Shown piece after piece: positions 40,806 through 49,097 of a stretch of 64,000 nucleotides of DNA. Below the pieces are notes generated by a model. That model saw nothing but the letters and a program-made list of their open reading frames with translations, made no database searches and was not told where the DNA came from. The stretch comes from Microlunatus elymi (lineage in GTDB: Bacteria > Actinomycetota > Actinomycetes > Propionibacteriales > Propionibacteriaceae), in contig NZ_CP041692.1 of NCBI RefSeq assembly GCF_007362775.1, forward strand, positions 1,364,001-1,428,000, written 5' to 3'. A program made the translations under genes and the position numbers. Every line of letters begins with the position of its first letter. The first letter of the stretch is position 1.

Positions 40806-41687
40806 ATGTCGGAATACGCGATGGCACCCAATCAGGACTCACGATCGGCAGACCCTCGATCGGTTGCGGCCGGATCACCGGCAACGGGGGCGCCCGACAG
40901 GCAGCCGCTGCCGGCACTTGATCTTCGTGGCCTGCAGAAGAGCTTCGGTGCCAAGCAGGCCGTGCGCGGCCTGCAGTTGCAGGTGATGCCGGGGCGGCTG
41001 TTCGGGCTGGTCGGCCCGAACGGCGCCGGCAAGACGACGACCTTGTCGATGGCGACCGGCTTGCTCCGTCCGGACGCCGGCAGCGCGCTGATTCTCGGCC
41101 ACGACGTCTGGACCGATCCGCCGGCCGCCAAGGCGCTGATGGGCGTGTTGCCCGACGGCGTCCGGCTTTTCGACCGGCTGAGCGGCCGGGAGTTGCTCCG
41201 CTACATCGGCCGGCTGCGGCAGGTCCCCGAGGACGACATCGAGATCCGCTCGTCCGAGTTGCTTGCCGCACTCGGCCTGACCGACGACGCCGATCAACTG
41301 GTGGTCGATTACTCAGCCGGCATGACCAAGAAGATCGGCCTGGCCTGTGCGTTGATCCACGCGCCCCGGTTGTTGATCTTGGACGAGCCGTTCGAGGCGG
41401 TCGATCCGGTGTCCGGAGAAGGCATCCGGTCGATCCTGCGAGGGTACGTTGCCAGCGGCGGCACGGTGGTGATGTCCAGTCACGTGATGGAGTTGGTGGA
41501 GAACCTCTGCGACAGCGTCGCCGTGGTCGCGGCCGGGCAGGTGCTGGCCGCCGGCAGCCTGGACGAGGTACGGGCCGGAATGTCTTTGCAGCAAAGATTC
41601 CTGCAACTGGTCGGCGGCGCCGGCAACGTCGCCGTACAGCAGGGTGGCGAGGAGGTGCTGTCGTGGTTGCGGTCATCGTCGGTCTGA
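40806..41687 (+). CDS. ABC transporter ATP-binding protein (exporter type)
   Basis: A 293-residue ATPase. Walker A GPNGAGKTT at about residues 72-80, a short helical domain, signature-like YSAGMTKK (degenerate: LSGGQ replaced), Walker B LLILDEPFEAVD and H-loop SSHVME. It lies upstream of and overlaps by 25 bases a multi-spanning membrane protein, so the pair is an ABC-2-like exporter. ATG 40806 is chosen because GGATGGAG precedes it; GTG 40791 is an alternative. Substrate unknown. Confidence 0.87.
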   Translation: MSEYAMAPNQDSRSADPRSVAAGSPATGAPDRQPLPALDLRGLQKSFGAKQAVRGLQLQVMPGRLFGLVGPNGAGKTTTLSMATGLLRPDAGSALILGHDVWTDPPAAKALMGVLPDGVRLFDRLSGRELLRYIGRLRQVPEDDIEIRSSELLAALGLTDDADQLVVDYSAGMTKKIGLACALIHAPRLLILDEPFEAVDPVSGEGIRSILRGYVASGGTVVMSSHVMELVENLCDSVAVVAAGQVLAAGSLDEVRAGMSLQQRFLQLVGGAGNVAVQQGGEEVLSWLRSSSV

Positions 41688-43255
41688 AGCTGAGCCTGCT
41701 GCGCAACGGGTTGCGGCGCAGCACCTGGCGGCTGGTCGCCATGATCATCGGTCTGGTGTACGGGGCCGCGATCGTGGCCGGTGCCTGGGCCGGACTTATC
41801 GCCCTGCGCTTCGCACCGTCCTGGCTGGCTGCCGACCTCACCACCGTCGGCTTCAGCCTGTTGACGGTCGGCTGGCTGTTGATGTCGCTGCTGGCCTTCG
41901 GAGCCGACGAGACGGTCGACCCGAGCAGATTCGCGCTGTTGCCGGTGTCTGCGCAGCGGTTGCAACCCGGGCTGTTCCTGGCCGGCCTGATCGGCGTGCC
42001 GGGACTGGCCACCGCGCTGATCGGGTTGGGCAGCGTGGTCACCTGGGCGCGCAGCCCGGGCTTGATCATCGTCGCAGTGATCAGCGTGCCGTTCGGCGTG
42101 GCCAGCTGCTTCCTGATCGCCCGAGTCGCCACCACCGCATTCGCCCAGGCCCTGTCCTCACGGCGATTCCGGGACTTCGCCGCGGTCGTGATGGCACTGT
42201 TCGGCGCCGGTGTCGCGCTGAGTATCAACGCGATCACCCGGGCATCCTCCGACTTCAGCCCGGCGGCACTGCGAGCAATGCTGCAGCACACCGCCGCCGC
42301 GCTGGGTTGGACGCCCTTCGGCTGGAGCTGGTCCGCGCCGGCCGAGCTGGCAACAGGGTCCTGGCCGGCGGCGATGATCAAATTGCTGCTGAGCGCCGCT
42401 CTGATCATCCTGCTCTGGTACGGCTGGCAGCGCTTCCTCGTCCGCAGCCTGACCTCGCCGTTGGAGGTCGGTGGGACTACCCGGCGTGCGGCCCACGGCA
42501 GCTTCATCGACCGGCTCTATCCAGCCACCCGAGCGGGCGCGGTGGCCGCTCGCAGCCTGCGCTACTGGCGACGCGATCCGCGTTATCTGGCAGCGATCAG
42601 CGGCATCTGTGTCGCGCCGTTGATCATCATCGTGACCCAGTTGATCAACCCACACTCCGGTTCGGCGACGGTGGCGATGTTTGCGCCGACGCTGCTGTCG
42701 CTGTTGATCGGGAGCGTGGTGACCAGCGACATCTCCTACGACGGCACCGCGCTGTGGACCCACGTCAGTACCGGGATCCGCGGCGCCGACGATCGCGCCG
42801 GCCGGGCGATGGCGGTGGGCACGGTGATCGGCCCGATCGCCCTGATCATGACCGTGGTGGTCGCGGTGCTCGGACACAAGGAAGCCTTGTTGCCGCAGGT
42901 GCTGGCGTTGGTGATCGGTCTGGGCATGATCGCCATCGGCGTCGGTTGCTGGGCCGGTACGGTCTGGCAGGTGCCGGTGCCGCCGCCGGGCTCGAATCCC
43001 TTCCAGCGTGGCAACAGCGGCGGACTGGCGGCCCTCGCCTCCACCGGCGCCACGGTCGGGCTGACGGCTGCTTGTGCGCTGCCGACGATCGCCGTGGTGA
43101 TCGGCTCGTTCTGGATCGGCTGGCTGGCGTACGTGGGGATCGCGGTCGGTGTCGTCAGCGGAATCGTTGCGCTGCGACTCGGCATCGGACTCGGTGGTGC
43201 CCGGCTGGACCGCCACTGGCCCGAGGTGCTGGCCCGGGTCGGCGCCAACTCCTGA
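41663..43255 (+). CDS. ABC-type exporter membrane subunit
   Basis: A 530-residue integral membrane protein with about 12 hydrophobic helices in clusters (residues 20-200, 215-300 and 330-520 roughly). Large hydrophilic parts are few. It resembles actinobacterial ABC-2-type permeases encoded with a single ATPase, but it has no sharp motif. GTG 41663 lies within the end of the ATPase gene, so they are translationally coupled. Possible substrates include drugs, lipids or peptides. The gene is dense in TGATCA words (eight by my count). Confidence 0.75.
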   Translation: MVAVIVGLKLSLLRNGLRRSTWRLVAMIIGLVYGAAIVAGAWAGLIALRFAPSWLAADLTTVGFSLLTVGWLLMSLLAFGADETVDPSRFALLPVSAQRLQPGLFLAGLIGVPGLATALIGLGSVVTWARSPGLIIVAVISVPFGVASCFLIARVATTAFAQALSSRRFRDFAAVVMALFGAGVALSINAITRASSDFSPAALRAMLQHTAAALGWTPFGWSWSAPAELATGSWPAAMIKLLLSAALIILLWYGWQRFLVRSLTSPLEVGGTTRRAAHGSFIDRLYPATRAGAVAARSLRYWRRDPRYLAAISGICVAPLIIIVTQLINPHSGSATVAMFAPTLLSLLIGSVVTSDISYDGTALWTHVSTGIRGADDRAGRAMAVGTVIGPIALIMTVVVAVLGHKEALLPQVLALVIGLGMIAIGVGCWAGTVWQVPVPPPGSNPFQRGNSGGLAALASTGATVGLTAACALPTIAVVIGSFWIGWLAYVGIAVGVVSGIVALRLGIGLGGARLDRHWPEVLARVGANS

Positions 43256-43269
43256 TGGTCGGAGTCTGG

Positions 43270-43869
43270 TCAGGAGGCGTGTGCGACCAGAACACGGAAT
43301 CCCTTGGCACTGGCGACTCGCTCACACGGATAGTCCTGGGCGGTGAGCCAGGTCTGCAACGAGTCGGCGCCGAGGTTCTTGCCGACGACCATCCGCATCA
43401 CACCCTCGGGCGTCAGCCGGGGCAGCCAGGTCAGCAGCAACTCGTGCAGTGCTTGCTTGCCGATCCGGATCGGCGGATTGGACCAGATCTCGTCGTATCG
43501 CGCGGCCGGATCCGTCTGCTCGGGGCGTAACGTGATCACTCGTTGGGCCACGCCGGCTGCGGCCGCATTCTCCTTGCAGAGTTGAAGAGCCGCGTCGTTG
43601 ACGTCGACCGCGTCGACTGTCGCGCTCGGGCAGTGATCGGCCAGCGCGATGGCGATCGGACCGTAGCCGCAGCCCACATCACACAATCGCCGGGCGCCGG
43701 TCGGCGGGTCACAGGAGCGCAGCAGGACCGCGGTGGCGATGTCCAGACCGGACCGGGCGAAGACGCCGCTGGCGGTGATCAACTCGTAGTCGGTGCTCCA
43801 GATGGTTGCCGTGGTGAGCTGGCGATTTTTGCCGGCGTCCGGGGAGTTGGTGAAGTAGTGGTCAGCCAT
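43270..43869 (-). CDS. Class I methyltransferase, RsmC-like
   Basis: A 199-residue SAM-dependent methyltransferase. Motif I DVGCGYGPIAIAL at about residues 62-74, motif II DAVDVND, and the catalytic SNPPIRIGK mark N2-guanine RNA methyltransferases of the RsmC type (16S rRNA G1207). An N-terminal HYFTNSPDAG motif is also typical. ATG 43869 overlaps the truA stop by three bases. It is the last gene of the trmB-truA operon, which supports an RNA-modification role. Confidence 0.87.
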   Translation of the reverse strand: MADHYFTNSPDAGKNRQLTTATIWSTDYELITASGVFARSGLDIATAVLLRSCDPPTGARRLCDVGCGYGPIAIALADHCPSATVDAVDVNDAALQLCKENAAAAGVAQRVITLRPEQTDPAARYDEIWSNPPIRIGKQALHELLLTWLPRLTPEGVMRMVVGKNLGADSLQTWLTAQDYPCERVASAKGFRVLVAHAS

Positions 43870-44795
43870 CAATCGTCCTCGGTGATGATCGATTCTGAGC
43901 GACCATGATCAACACGCCGGAGCTTGCGGGACTCCTCGGCCCGCGCGGCCAATTGATCATCGTCGGGATAGCCGACCTCCTCCAGGGTCAGACCTGAGGC
44001 CGGCATCACCTGGATGCCGCTGTCCCGTACGCCCCGGGTCGCGACCTCGGCCGCCCAGCCGGCGTCCCGTGAACCTTCGCCGACGCGCACCAGGGCGCCG
44101 ACCAAGGCGCGCACCATCGAGTGGCAGAAGGCGTCGGCGATCACGGTGAACTCGATCGTGCCGGCCAGCGGTCCATGATCAACTCGGCGGCCGGACAACT
44201 CGATCAGGGTACGGATCGTCGTCGCACCGTCTCGGCGCTTGCAGAATGCGGCGAAGTCGCGAAGCCCGATGAGTGACTGACCGGCGAGATTCATCGCCGA
44301 CAGGTCCAGCGGACGCTGCCAGGTCGCTAAATGATCACGGTGCAAGGGATCCGGCGGCACCGCGAGGTCCGACAGGCGGTAGACGTAGCGTCGCTGGATC
44401 GCCGAGAAGCGAGCATCGAAACCGGTCGGGGCCCGGGACACGCGGCGTACCACAAGATCATCGGGAAGCACCCGGGCGAAGCGTCGCCGCAGGGTGGTGC
44501 CGTCATCGGTGATCACCGCGGGATCGAGGTCGAAATGGCAGACCTGTCCGCGGGCATGGACGCCGGCGTCCGTCCGCCCGGCGCAGGTCAAACCCACCGG
44601 ATGACCGACCCGTAGCAGCCGCGGCAGCCAAAGCTCCAACTCTCCCTGCACCGTACGGCGTCCGGGCTGTGCGGCCCAGCCGGAGAAGTCGGTGCCGCGA
44701 TAGCTGACGTCGAGCCGCCAGCGGGTCGACTGCGTGATCGCCGAATCCTGGTGGACGCGGGCAGTGCCCGACGGTCCAAGATCAACTTCACCCAT
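43869..44795 (-). CDS. truA: tRNA pseudouridine synthase A
   Basis: Makes pseudouridine 38-40 in tRNA anticodon stems. The 308-residue protein has LDVSYRGTDFSGWAAQPGRRTVQGELE near the N-terminus and the catalytic aspartate in AGRTDAGVHARGQVCHFD; KRRDGATTIRTL and FCHSMVRALVGALV follow. ATG 44795 is chosen over longer frames because family homology begins about residue 25. In many actinobacteria truA follows rplQ; here it is 24 kb away and on the other strand, in an RNA-modification operon. Confidence 0.95.
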   Translation of the reverse strand: MGEVDLGPSGTARVHQDSAITQSTRWRLDVSYRGTDFSGWAAQPGRRTVQGELELWLPRLLRVGHPVGLTCAGRTDAGVHARGQVCHFDLDPAVITDDGTTLRRRFARVLPDDLVVRRVSRAPTGFDARFSAIQRRYVYRLSDLAVPPDPLHRDHLATWQRPLDLSAMNLAGQSLIGLRDFAAFCKRRDGATTIRTLIELSGRRVDHGPLAGTIEFTVIADAFCHSMVRALVGALVRVGEGSRDAGWAAEVATRGVRDSGIQVMPASGLTLEEVGYPDDDQLAARAEESRKLRRVDHGRSESIITEDD

Positions 44796-44797
44796 GA

Positions 44798-45604
44798 TCA
44801 CCGACGCCGATAGGCAAGATCGAAGATCTCCCGGCCCTCGTCGATTCCGCGCTGCTCGAACTTGGTGATCGGCCGAGCGTCCCAACGTGGCGCGTACCCG
44901 CCGGGGTGCAGGCTCTCGAACGCTTCATGATCATCGAGCACCGTCCGCATCTGCTGGGCGTAGTCGGCCCAGTCGGTGGCCAGTCGCCAGACGGCCGCGG
45001 GCCGCAGTCGGGAGGCGACCAACTCGGCGAAGTCGTGGTTGAGCAGCCGACGCTTGCGGTGCTTGCTCTTGTGCCACGGATCGGGGAAGAACATCCACAA
45101 CTCGTCCACGCCGGCCGGCGGTGCGAGCTGTCGCAGCCCTTCGACCGCGTTGGCCTGGATGATCCGTACGTTGTCGTTGCCCTGCCGGTCGATCTTGGCC
45201 ATGATCCGGGCGATCGCGGGCCGGTAGACCTCGAAGGCGAGCACGTTCGCCTCCGGGCGGGCGGCCGCCATCGGCACCAGCGACTCGCCCATCCCGGGAC
45301 CGATCTCGATGATCAGCGGCGCGCTCCGGCCGAACTCGGCAGCGAGATCGATGCCGTGATGGGGATCGATCGAGGTGCTGTTGCCGTGGCGCGGGACCTC
45401 GATCAGCCACTGATCATGGAACCTGTCCCACAACCGTTGCTGTTGCGGTGTCAGCCGCGGGCTCCGGCGGACGAAGGACACCACGCCGCGTCGATTCTTC
45501 TGCTCGACCAGGCCGAGCGCGGTCGGATGCCTGTCAGGGTGCGCCTGGCTGGTGGTGGGTTCGGCGCCGTCGGCGGCGGTGGCCGGGTCGTGGGCGAGGA
45601 TCAC
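44798..45604 (-). CDS. trmB: tRNA (guanine-N7)-methyltransferase
   Basis: Methylates G46 of tRNA. The 268-residue protein has the SAM-binding IEIGPGMGESLV, the ANVLAFEVYRPAI segment, and the hallmark WMFFPDPWHKSKHRKRRL, then TKFEQRG near the C-terminus. GTG 45604 overlaps the stop of the small membrane protein gene by four bases (GTGA), so translation is coupled. About 40 residues precede the core. The product is cytoplasmic. Confidence 0.94.
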   Translation of the reverse strand: MILAHDPATAADGAEPTTSQAHPDRHPTALGLVEQKNRRGVVSFVRRSPRLTPQQQRLWDRFHDQWLIEVPRHGNSTSIDPHHGIDLAAEFGRSAPLIIEIGPGMGESLVPMAAARPEANVLAFEVYRPAIARIMAKIDRQGNDNVRIIQANAVEGLRQLAPPAGVDELWMFFPDPWHKSKHRKRRLLNHDFAELVASRLRPAAVWRLATDWADYAQQMRTVLDDHEAFESLHPGGYAPRWDARPITKFEQRGIDEGREIFDLAYRRR

Positions 45605-45861
45605 TGCTGCTTCCGCTTCTCGTACTGGTAAAGGATGAATCCCAGCACAATCACCACGCCGAGGAAAACCGCGGCACCGGTCCAGAAGCTCTGAGTGAGG
45701 GAGACCACGATCGCGCCCGGGACGGCGCCGCACAGCGACAGGATCCAGAGGCGAGTCTGTTGCCCGCGGGACCGTTCCGGCATCTGCTTGCGGCCGGGTT
45801 GGTTGCGGCCCGGATAGCGATTGCTCGGCGGTTGGCCCGGCTGACGATTGCTCTTACCCAC
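45601..45861 (-). CDS. Small two-helix membrane protein of unknown function
   Basis: An 86-residue protein. The N-terminal 37 residues are polar and rich in Arg, Pro and Gln (GKSNRQPGQPPSNRYPG), followed by two membrane helices (about 38-56 and 60-78) and a short basic tail YEKRKQQ. I do not recognise a family beyond small actinobacterial membrane proteins. It heads the trmB-truA operon with a four-base overlap to trmB. Role unknown. Confidence 0.7.
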   Translation of the reverse strand: MGKSNRQPGQPPSNRYPGRNQPGRKQMPERSRGQQTRLWILSLCGAVPGAIVVSLTQSFWTGAAVFLGVVIVLGFILYQYEKRKQQ

Positions 45862-45896
45862 CAGATGAACCTACCGCGCCCGATGACCAGCTGTTA

Positions 45897-45938
45897 TCGG
45901 GTGAGATTCGGACCGACATTGGTGCGAATTTCACCCGA
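45897..45938. terminator. Hairpin between ABC permease and RNA-modification operon
   Basis: TCGGGTGAGATTCG (45897-45910) and CGAATTTCACCCGA (45925-45938) pair over 14 bp with one mismatch around a 14-base loop. It lies 40 bases after the permease stop and 36 bases ahead of the small membrane protein gene, so it probably terminates the ABC operon. Confidence 0.65.
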
Positions 45939-45977
45939 CGATCACAACTGAACCCTGATGTGCCGCAACGCGGGAGC

Positions 45978-46850
45978 TCAGCTGGTGACGTCCTTGGTGG
46001 TCAGCCGGGCCCAGGCGGCGAGCCAGAAGACCACCGCGTAGACGGCGGCGGTGATCAGGCCGCGGCCGATGTTCCCGCCGTACATCGGATCCCGCAACAC
46101 GTCGGCGAACGCCGACCACCAATGGGTCAACAGGTACGGGTGCAGCCAGTCCAACTGCTGGATCGTGTCCGCGATGAACATGCCCACGGTGATCAGCACG
46201 GTGGCGACCATCGCCCCGATCGGCTGCTCGGTCAGGGTGGAGATGAAGAGCCCGATCGCGCCGACCGCGGCAAAACCGGCGGCCAGATAGCCGCACGCCA
46301 ACAGCAGCCGCCACAGGCCGCCCGCGAACGAGATCTCGGTGCCCGACAGCAGCGGCAGCGACCCGGCACCGAACAAGATCACCCCGATGATCAACCCGAC
46401 CGCGGCCACCAGCAGGGTCGCCAGCAGCGAGAAGATCACGATGCTGGCGTACTTCACGGTGAGCAGCCGGGTCCTGCCAACCGGCACCGTCAGCAGATAT
46501 CGCAGGGTGCCGATGTTCGCCTCGCCGGCGATCGAGTCACCGGAGATGGTGGCGATCGCCAACGGCAGGAACAGGGGCAACTCGACGGTCAGCGCCGCCA
46601 GTGCCACGAACAACCCGTTCTCGGTGATGCTGCTGATGAACGCCGGACCGCCTCCACCACCGGCCCCCCAGATCTTCACCGCGACGGCGATCAGCACCGG
46701 CACCGCGGACAAGGTGGCCAGTCCGGCGATGTTGCGTCGCCGGGTCACCACCAGCCGGAATTCCGAACCCAGCAAGCGAATCCACGACGAGATCGGGTAC
46801 GCCGCCGGCGCCGGTCGAGTGCCGCTGGCCGCCGACCTAAGCGCTGACAT
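45978..46850 (-). CDS. ABC-2 type permease
   Basis: A 290-residue inner-membrane protein with six predicted helices. Conserved-looking parts are ELRLVVTRRRNIAGLATL-type basic segment at the start, IATISGDSIAGEANIGTLRYLLTVPVGRTRLL in the loop after TM2, and a C-terminal helix ending ARLTTKDVTS. It matches ABC-2 permeases that work with a single ATPase. The ATPase gene overlaps it by 14 bases. Substrate unknown; the LolA-like protein upstream suggests an envelope role. Confidence 0.87.
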   Translation of the reverse strand: MSALRSAASGTRPAPAAYPISSWIRLLGSEFRLVVTRRRNIAGLATLSAVPVLIAVAVKIWGAGGGGGPAFISSITENGLFVALAALTVELPLFLPLAIATISGDSIAGEANIGTLRYLLTVPVGRTRLLTVKYASIVIFSLLATLLVAAVGLIIGVILFGAGSLPLLSGTEISFAGGLWRLLLACGYLAAGFAAVGAIGLFISTLTEQPIGAMVATVLITVGMFIADTIQQLDWLHPYLLTHWWSAFADVLRDPMYGGNIGRGLITAAVYAVVFWLAAWARLTTKDVTS

Positions 46851-47733
46851 CGAAGCCCTCCCCGGTCAGTTCGACGAACACGTCCTCCAGGCTGGGGGAG
46901 TCGACCGCGAACCCGTACACACTGACGCCGTCGGACACCAGGGCCGGCATGATCGACTCCGCCGGCACCGCACCGAGTGTCCCGGTGACCAGTTGATGAT
47001 CATGATCAGCGTGCCCGGGGCTGCCGATGGCTGCGTCTTCGATGCCGAGCTTGATCATGATCTTGGTCGCCTGCTCGGCCTCGTTCGTCTTGATCTTGAC
47101 CGTCGGCGCGGTCCGTCCGCGTAGCTCCTCGATGGTGCCCTGAGCCAGCAGGTGACCGGCGTGCATGACGCCCACGTGACTGCAGATCTGCTCGACCTCG
47201 CTGAGCAGGTGGGAGGAGATCAAGATCGTCGCACCGTCGCCGGCCAGGTCGGCGACCAGATGGCGTACCTCCCGGGTGCCCTGCGGATCGAGCCCGTTGG
47301 TCGGTTCGTCCAAGATCAACAGATCCCGCGGTTGCAGCAGCGCGGCCGCGATCGCCAGCCGCTGCCGCATCCCCAGCGAGTAGGCCCGGAAAGTCTTCGT
47401 CGCGGCCGGCAGCAGACCGACCCGGTCCAGTGCTGCGTCGATCCGTTTCTTGGCGGTACGTCGGTCGGCGTGCGGATCGGCGGCGTCGAGCCGGGCCAGG
47501 TTGCGCCGTCCGCTGAGATAGGGATGGAAGGCCGGTCCCTCCACCAGCGAACCGACCCGCGGCAACACCGCCGCACCGCCCTCGGGCATCGGCCGACCGA
47601 GCAGGTAGGCGACGCCGGCGGTCGGCCGGATCAGCCCGAGCAGCATCCGGATCGTGGTGGTCTTGCCCGAGCCGTTCGGGCCGAGGAACCCGTACACCGA
47701 ACCGTCCGGCACCGCCAGGTCGATGCCGTCCAC
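46837..47733 (-). CDS. ABC transporter ATP-binding protein with unclear start
   Basis: From GTG 47733 the product is 298 residues: Walker A GPNGSGKTT near residue 19, signature YSLGMRQR, Walker B LLILDEPTNGLD, H-loop SSHLLSE. This start removes the first beta strand and A-loop: the frame continues upstream with ASTGLSKRFRHQLAV, which is clearly part of the domain, up to the TAG of the LolA-like gene at 47836-47838. No ATG, GTG or TTG exists in that stretch; CTG at 47827-47829 is the first plausible codon. So the true start is either a non-standard codon or hidden by a sequence error. Confidence 0.85.
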   Translation of the reverse strand: MDGIDLAVPDGSVYGFLGPNGSGKTTTIRMLLGLIRPTAGVAYLLGRPMPEGGAAVLPRVGSLVEGPAFHPYLSGRRNLARLDAADPHADRRTAKKRIDAALDRVGLLPAATKTFRAYSLGMRQRLAIAAALLQPRDLLILDEPTNGLDPQGTREVRHLVADLAGDGATILISSHLLSEVEQICSHVGVMHAGHLLAQGTIEELRGRTAPTVKIKTNEAEQATKIMIKLGIEDAAIGSPGHADHDHQLVTGTLGAVPAESIMPALVSDGVSVYGFAVDSPSLEDVFVELTGEGFDVSA

Positions 47734-47835
47734 CGCCAGCTGATGCCGGAACCGTTTGGACAGGCCCGTACTGGCAACCGCGGCCTGGTTCGTGGCCGGA
47801 ACGGTTGCGGTCGGGGCCGGCGCGCTCAGAACCGC

Positions 47836-48948
47836 CTACTTCTGCAGCGCCGAGTAGAGCAGGGCCGGACGAACCGCGCCCGCCGCCACCCGGCCGTCCT
47901 GGGTGATCACCGCTGAGAACAACGAGCCTTGCAGCAACCGGCCCGATCCCCACGAGCCGGACACCTTCGGCAGCGACTGGATCAGCTGGCCGTACTCGCC
48001 AGCCTGCTGGCCGGTCTTGGTGAGCTGATCAGTGGAACCGACGACCACCGAGGTCCAGCCCTTACCGACGACCTTCGGCTGTGCCGGGGCACTCGACTTC
48101 TGCGGGTGCGCCTTGTTGGTGGCGCCGCCGATCGTGTGATGCTCGACGGTCGCGCCGGCCGGCGGGGTGAACTGGAAGTTCTTGGCGGCGGGCTGGGAGA
48201 AGTCGACGCTGGTGAAGCCGACCGAGAAGGCCGGATCAGCCTGCCCGTCGGCGCGGACCTGAACTCGCAGCGGGACCGACGTCTTCGCGTCCACCGCAAT
48301 GCTGACGTCGGCGACCAGCGAGCGCTGGTCCTTCGGCGTCAGCACCAACTCGTACGCCGATCGGCCGGCGACGGTCGCGTTGCGGCCGACCGAGGTCGCG
48401 GTGGTCGGACCGATCTCGGCCAGTGCCTGCTGAGCAGCCTCCTGCGGCGTGGCCGGGACCTCGCCCTGCCGCATAGCCGGCTTGCCGCCGACGTACGTGG
48501 TCTGGACGGCCTTCTTGTCCGCGCTGGACCACACCCAGGCCTGGTTGCCGTTGCGGATCAGGTCGGACTCGCCGTAGCTGCCGAGCAGGGAGACCCGGGA
48601 CTTGTCCTGCCCGGAGGTCCACACCTTGAGCGTGTGGCTGCCGGTCAGCAGGGAGGAGAAGTCGCTGGAGTCGCGACGTTCGTTGGACGGCATCGTCGGC
48701 AGTCCGAGGTTGGCCGTCTCGCTGACCGTGCCGGAGAGGCCGTCGACATGAGCCGAGGCGACCGCCGTCAGCAGTTGCTCGGCGTTCTTCTTCGGCAGCG
48801 TCGGTTCGGCGGCTGCGGAGGTGGCGATCAGGCTGCCGCCGACGGCCAGCGCGGCGACGGCGACGGGAACGATCCACCTGGTCGTCTGTCGTCTGCGCGG
48901 CGCTGCCGGTGTCGCAGCTGCTGGCGGGTAGTTGGCGTCGCTGGGCAT
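47836..48948 (-). CDS. LolA/RseB-like exported protein
   Basis: A 370-residue protein with an N-terminal hydrophobic signal/anchor (IVPVAVAALAVGGSLIATSAAA, about residues 25-46), then an outer-membrane-lipoprotein-carrier-like fold: TAVASAHVDGLSGTVSETANLGLP, HTLKVWTSGQDKSRVSLLGSYGESDLIRNGNQAWVWSS in outline, and TSVDFSQPAAKNFQFTPPAGA. It probably stays attached or is secreted. ATG 48948 is the best start; an upstream ATG at 49032 is possible. It is followed by an ABC ATPase and permease in the same operon, so it may present a lipid or peptide to them. Function is inferred. Confidence 0.78.
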   Translation of the reverse strand: MPSDANYPPAAATPAAPRRRQTTRWIVPVAVAALAVGGSLIATSAAAEPTLPKKNAEQLLTAVASAHVDGLSGTVSETANLGLPTMPSNERRDSSDFSSLLTGSHTLKVWTSGQDKSRVSLLGSYGESDLIRNGNQAWVWSSADKKAVQTTYVGGKPAMRQGEVPATPQEAAQQALAEIGPTTATSVGRNATVAGRSAYELVLTPKDQRSLVADVSIAVDAKTSVPLRVQVRADGQADPAFSVGFTSVDFSQPAAKNFQFTPPAGATVEHHTIGGATNKAHPQKSSAPAQPKVVGKGWTSVVVGSTDQLTKTGQQAGEYGQLIQSLPKVSGSWGSGRLLQGSLFSAVITQDGRVAAGAVRPALLYSALQK

Positions 48949-49083
48949 GGCCTCATTCTTCCCCCGATTCGCCGAGACACCAGGGGCTGGGGGAGTTCTT
49001 TCCGACGATTTCGTGCGACTCAGGTCGTACATCGAATCGCGTCGGCGCTCGGAAATCGGCGAGCGGGCAGCGGCAGCGCGAAC

Positions 49084-49089
49084 TAGGGT
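49084..49089 (+). promoter_or_regulatory. -10 element TAGGGT of ABC-F gene
   Basis: TAGGGT is eight bases ahead of ATG 49098, with no Shine-Dalgarno, so the transcript is probably leaderless. Confidence 0.45.
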
Positions 49090-49097
49090 GACGTCTC

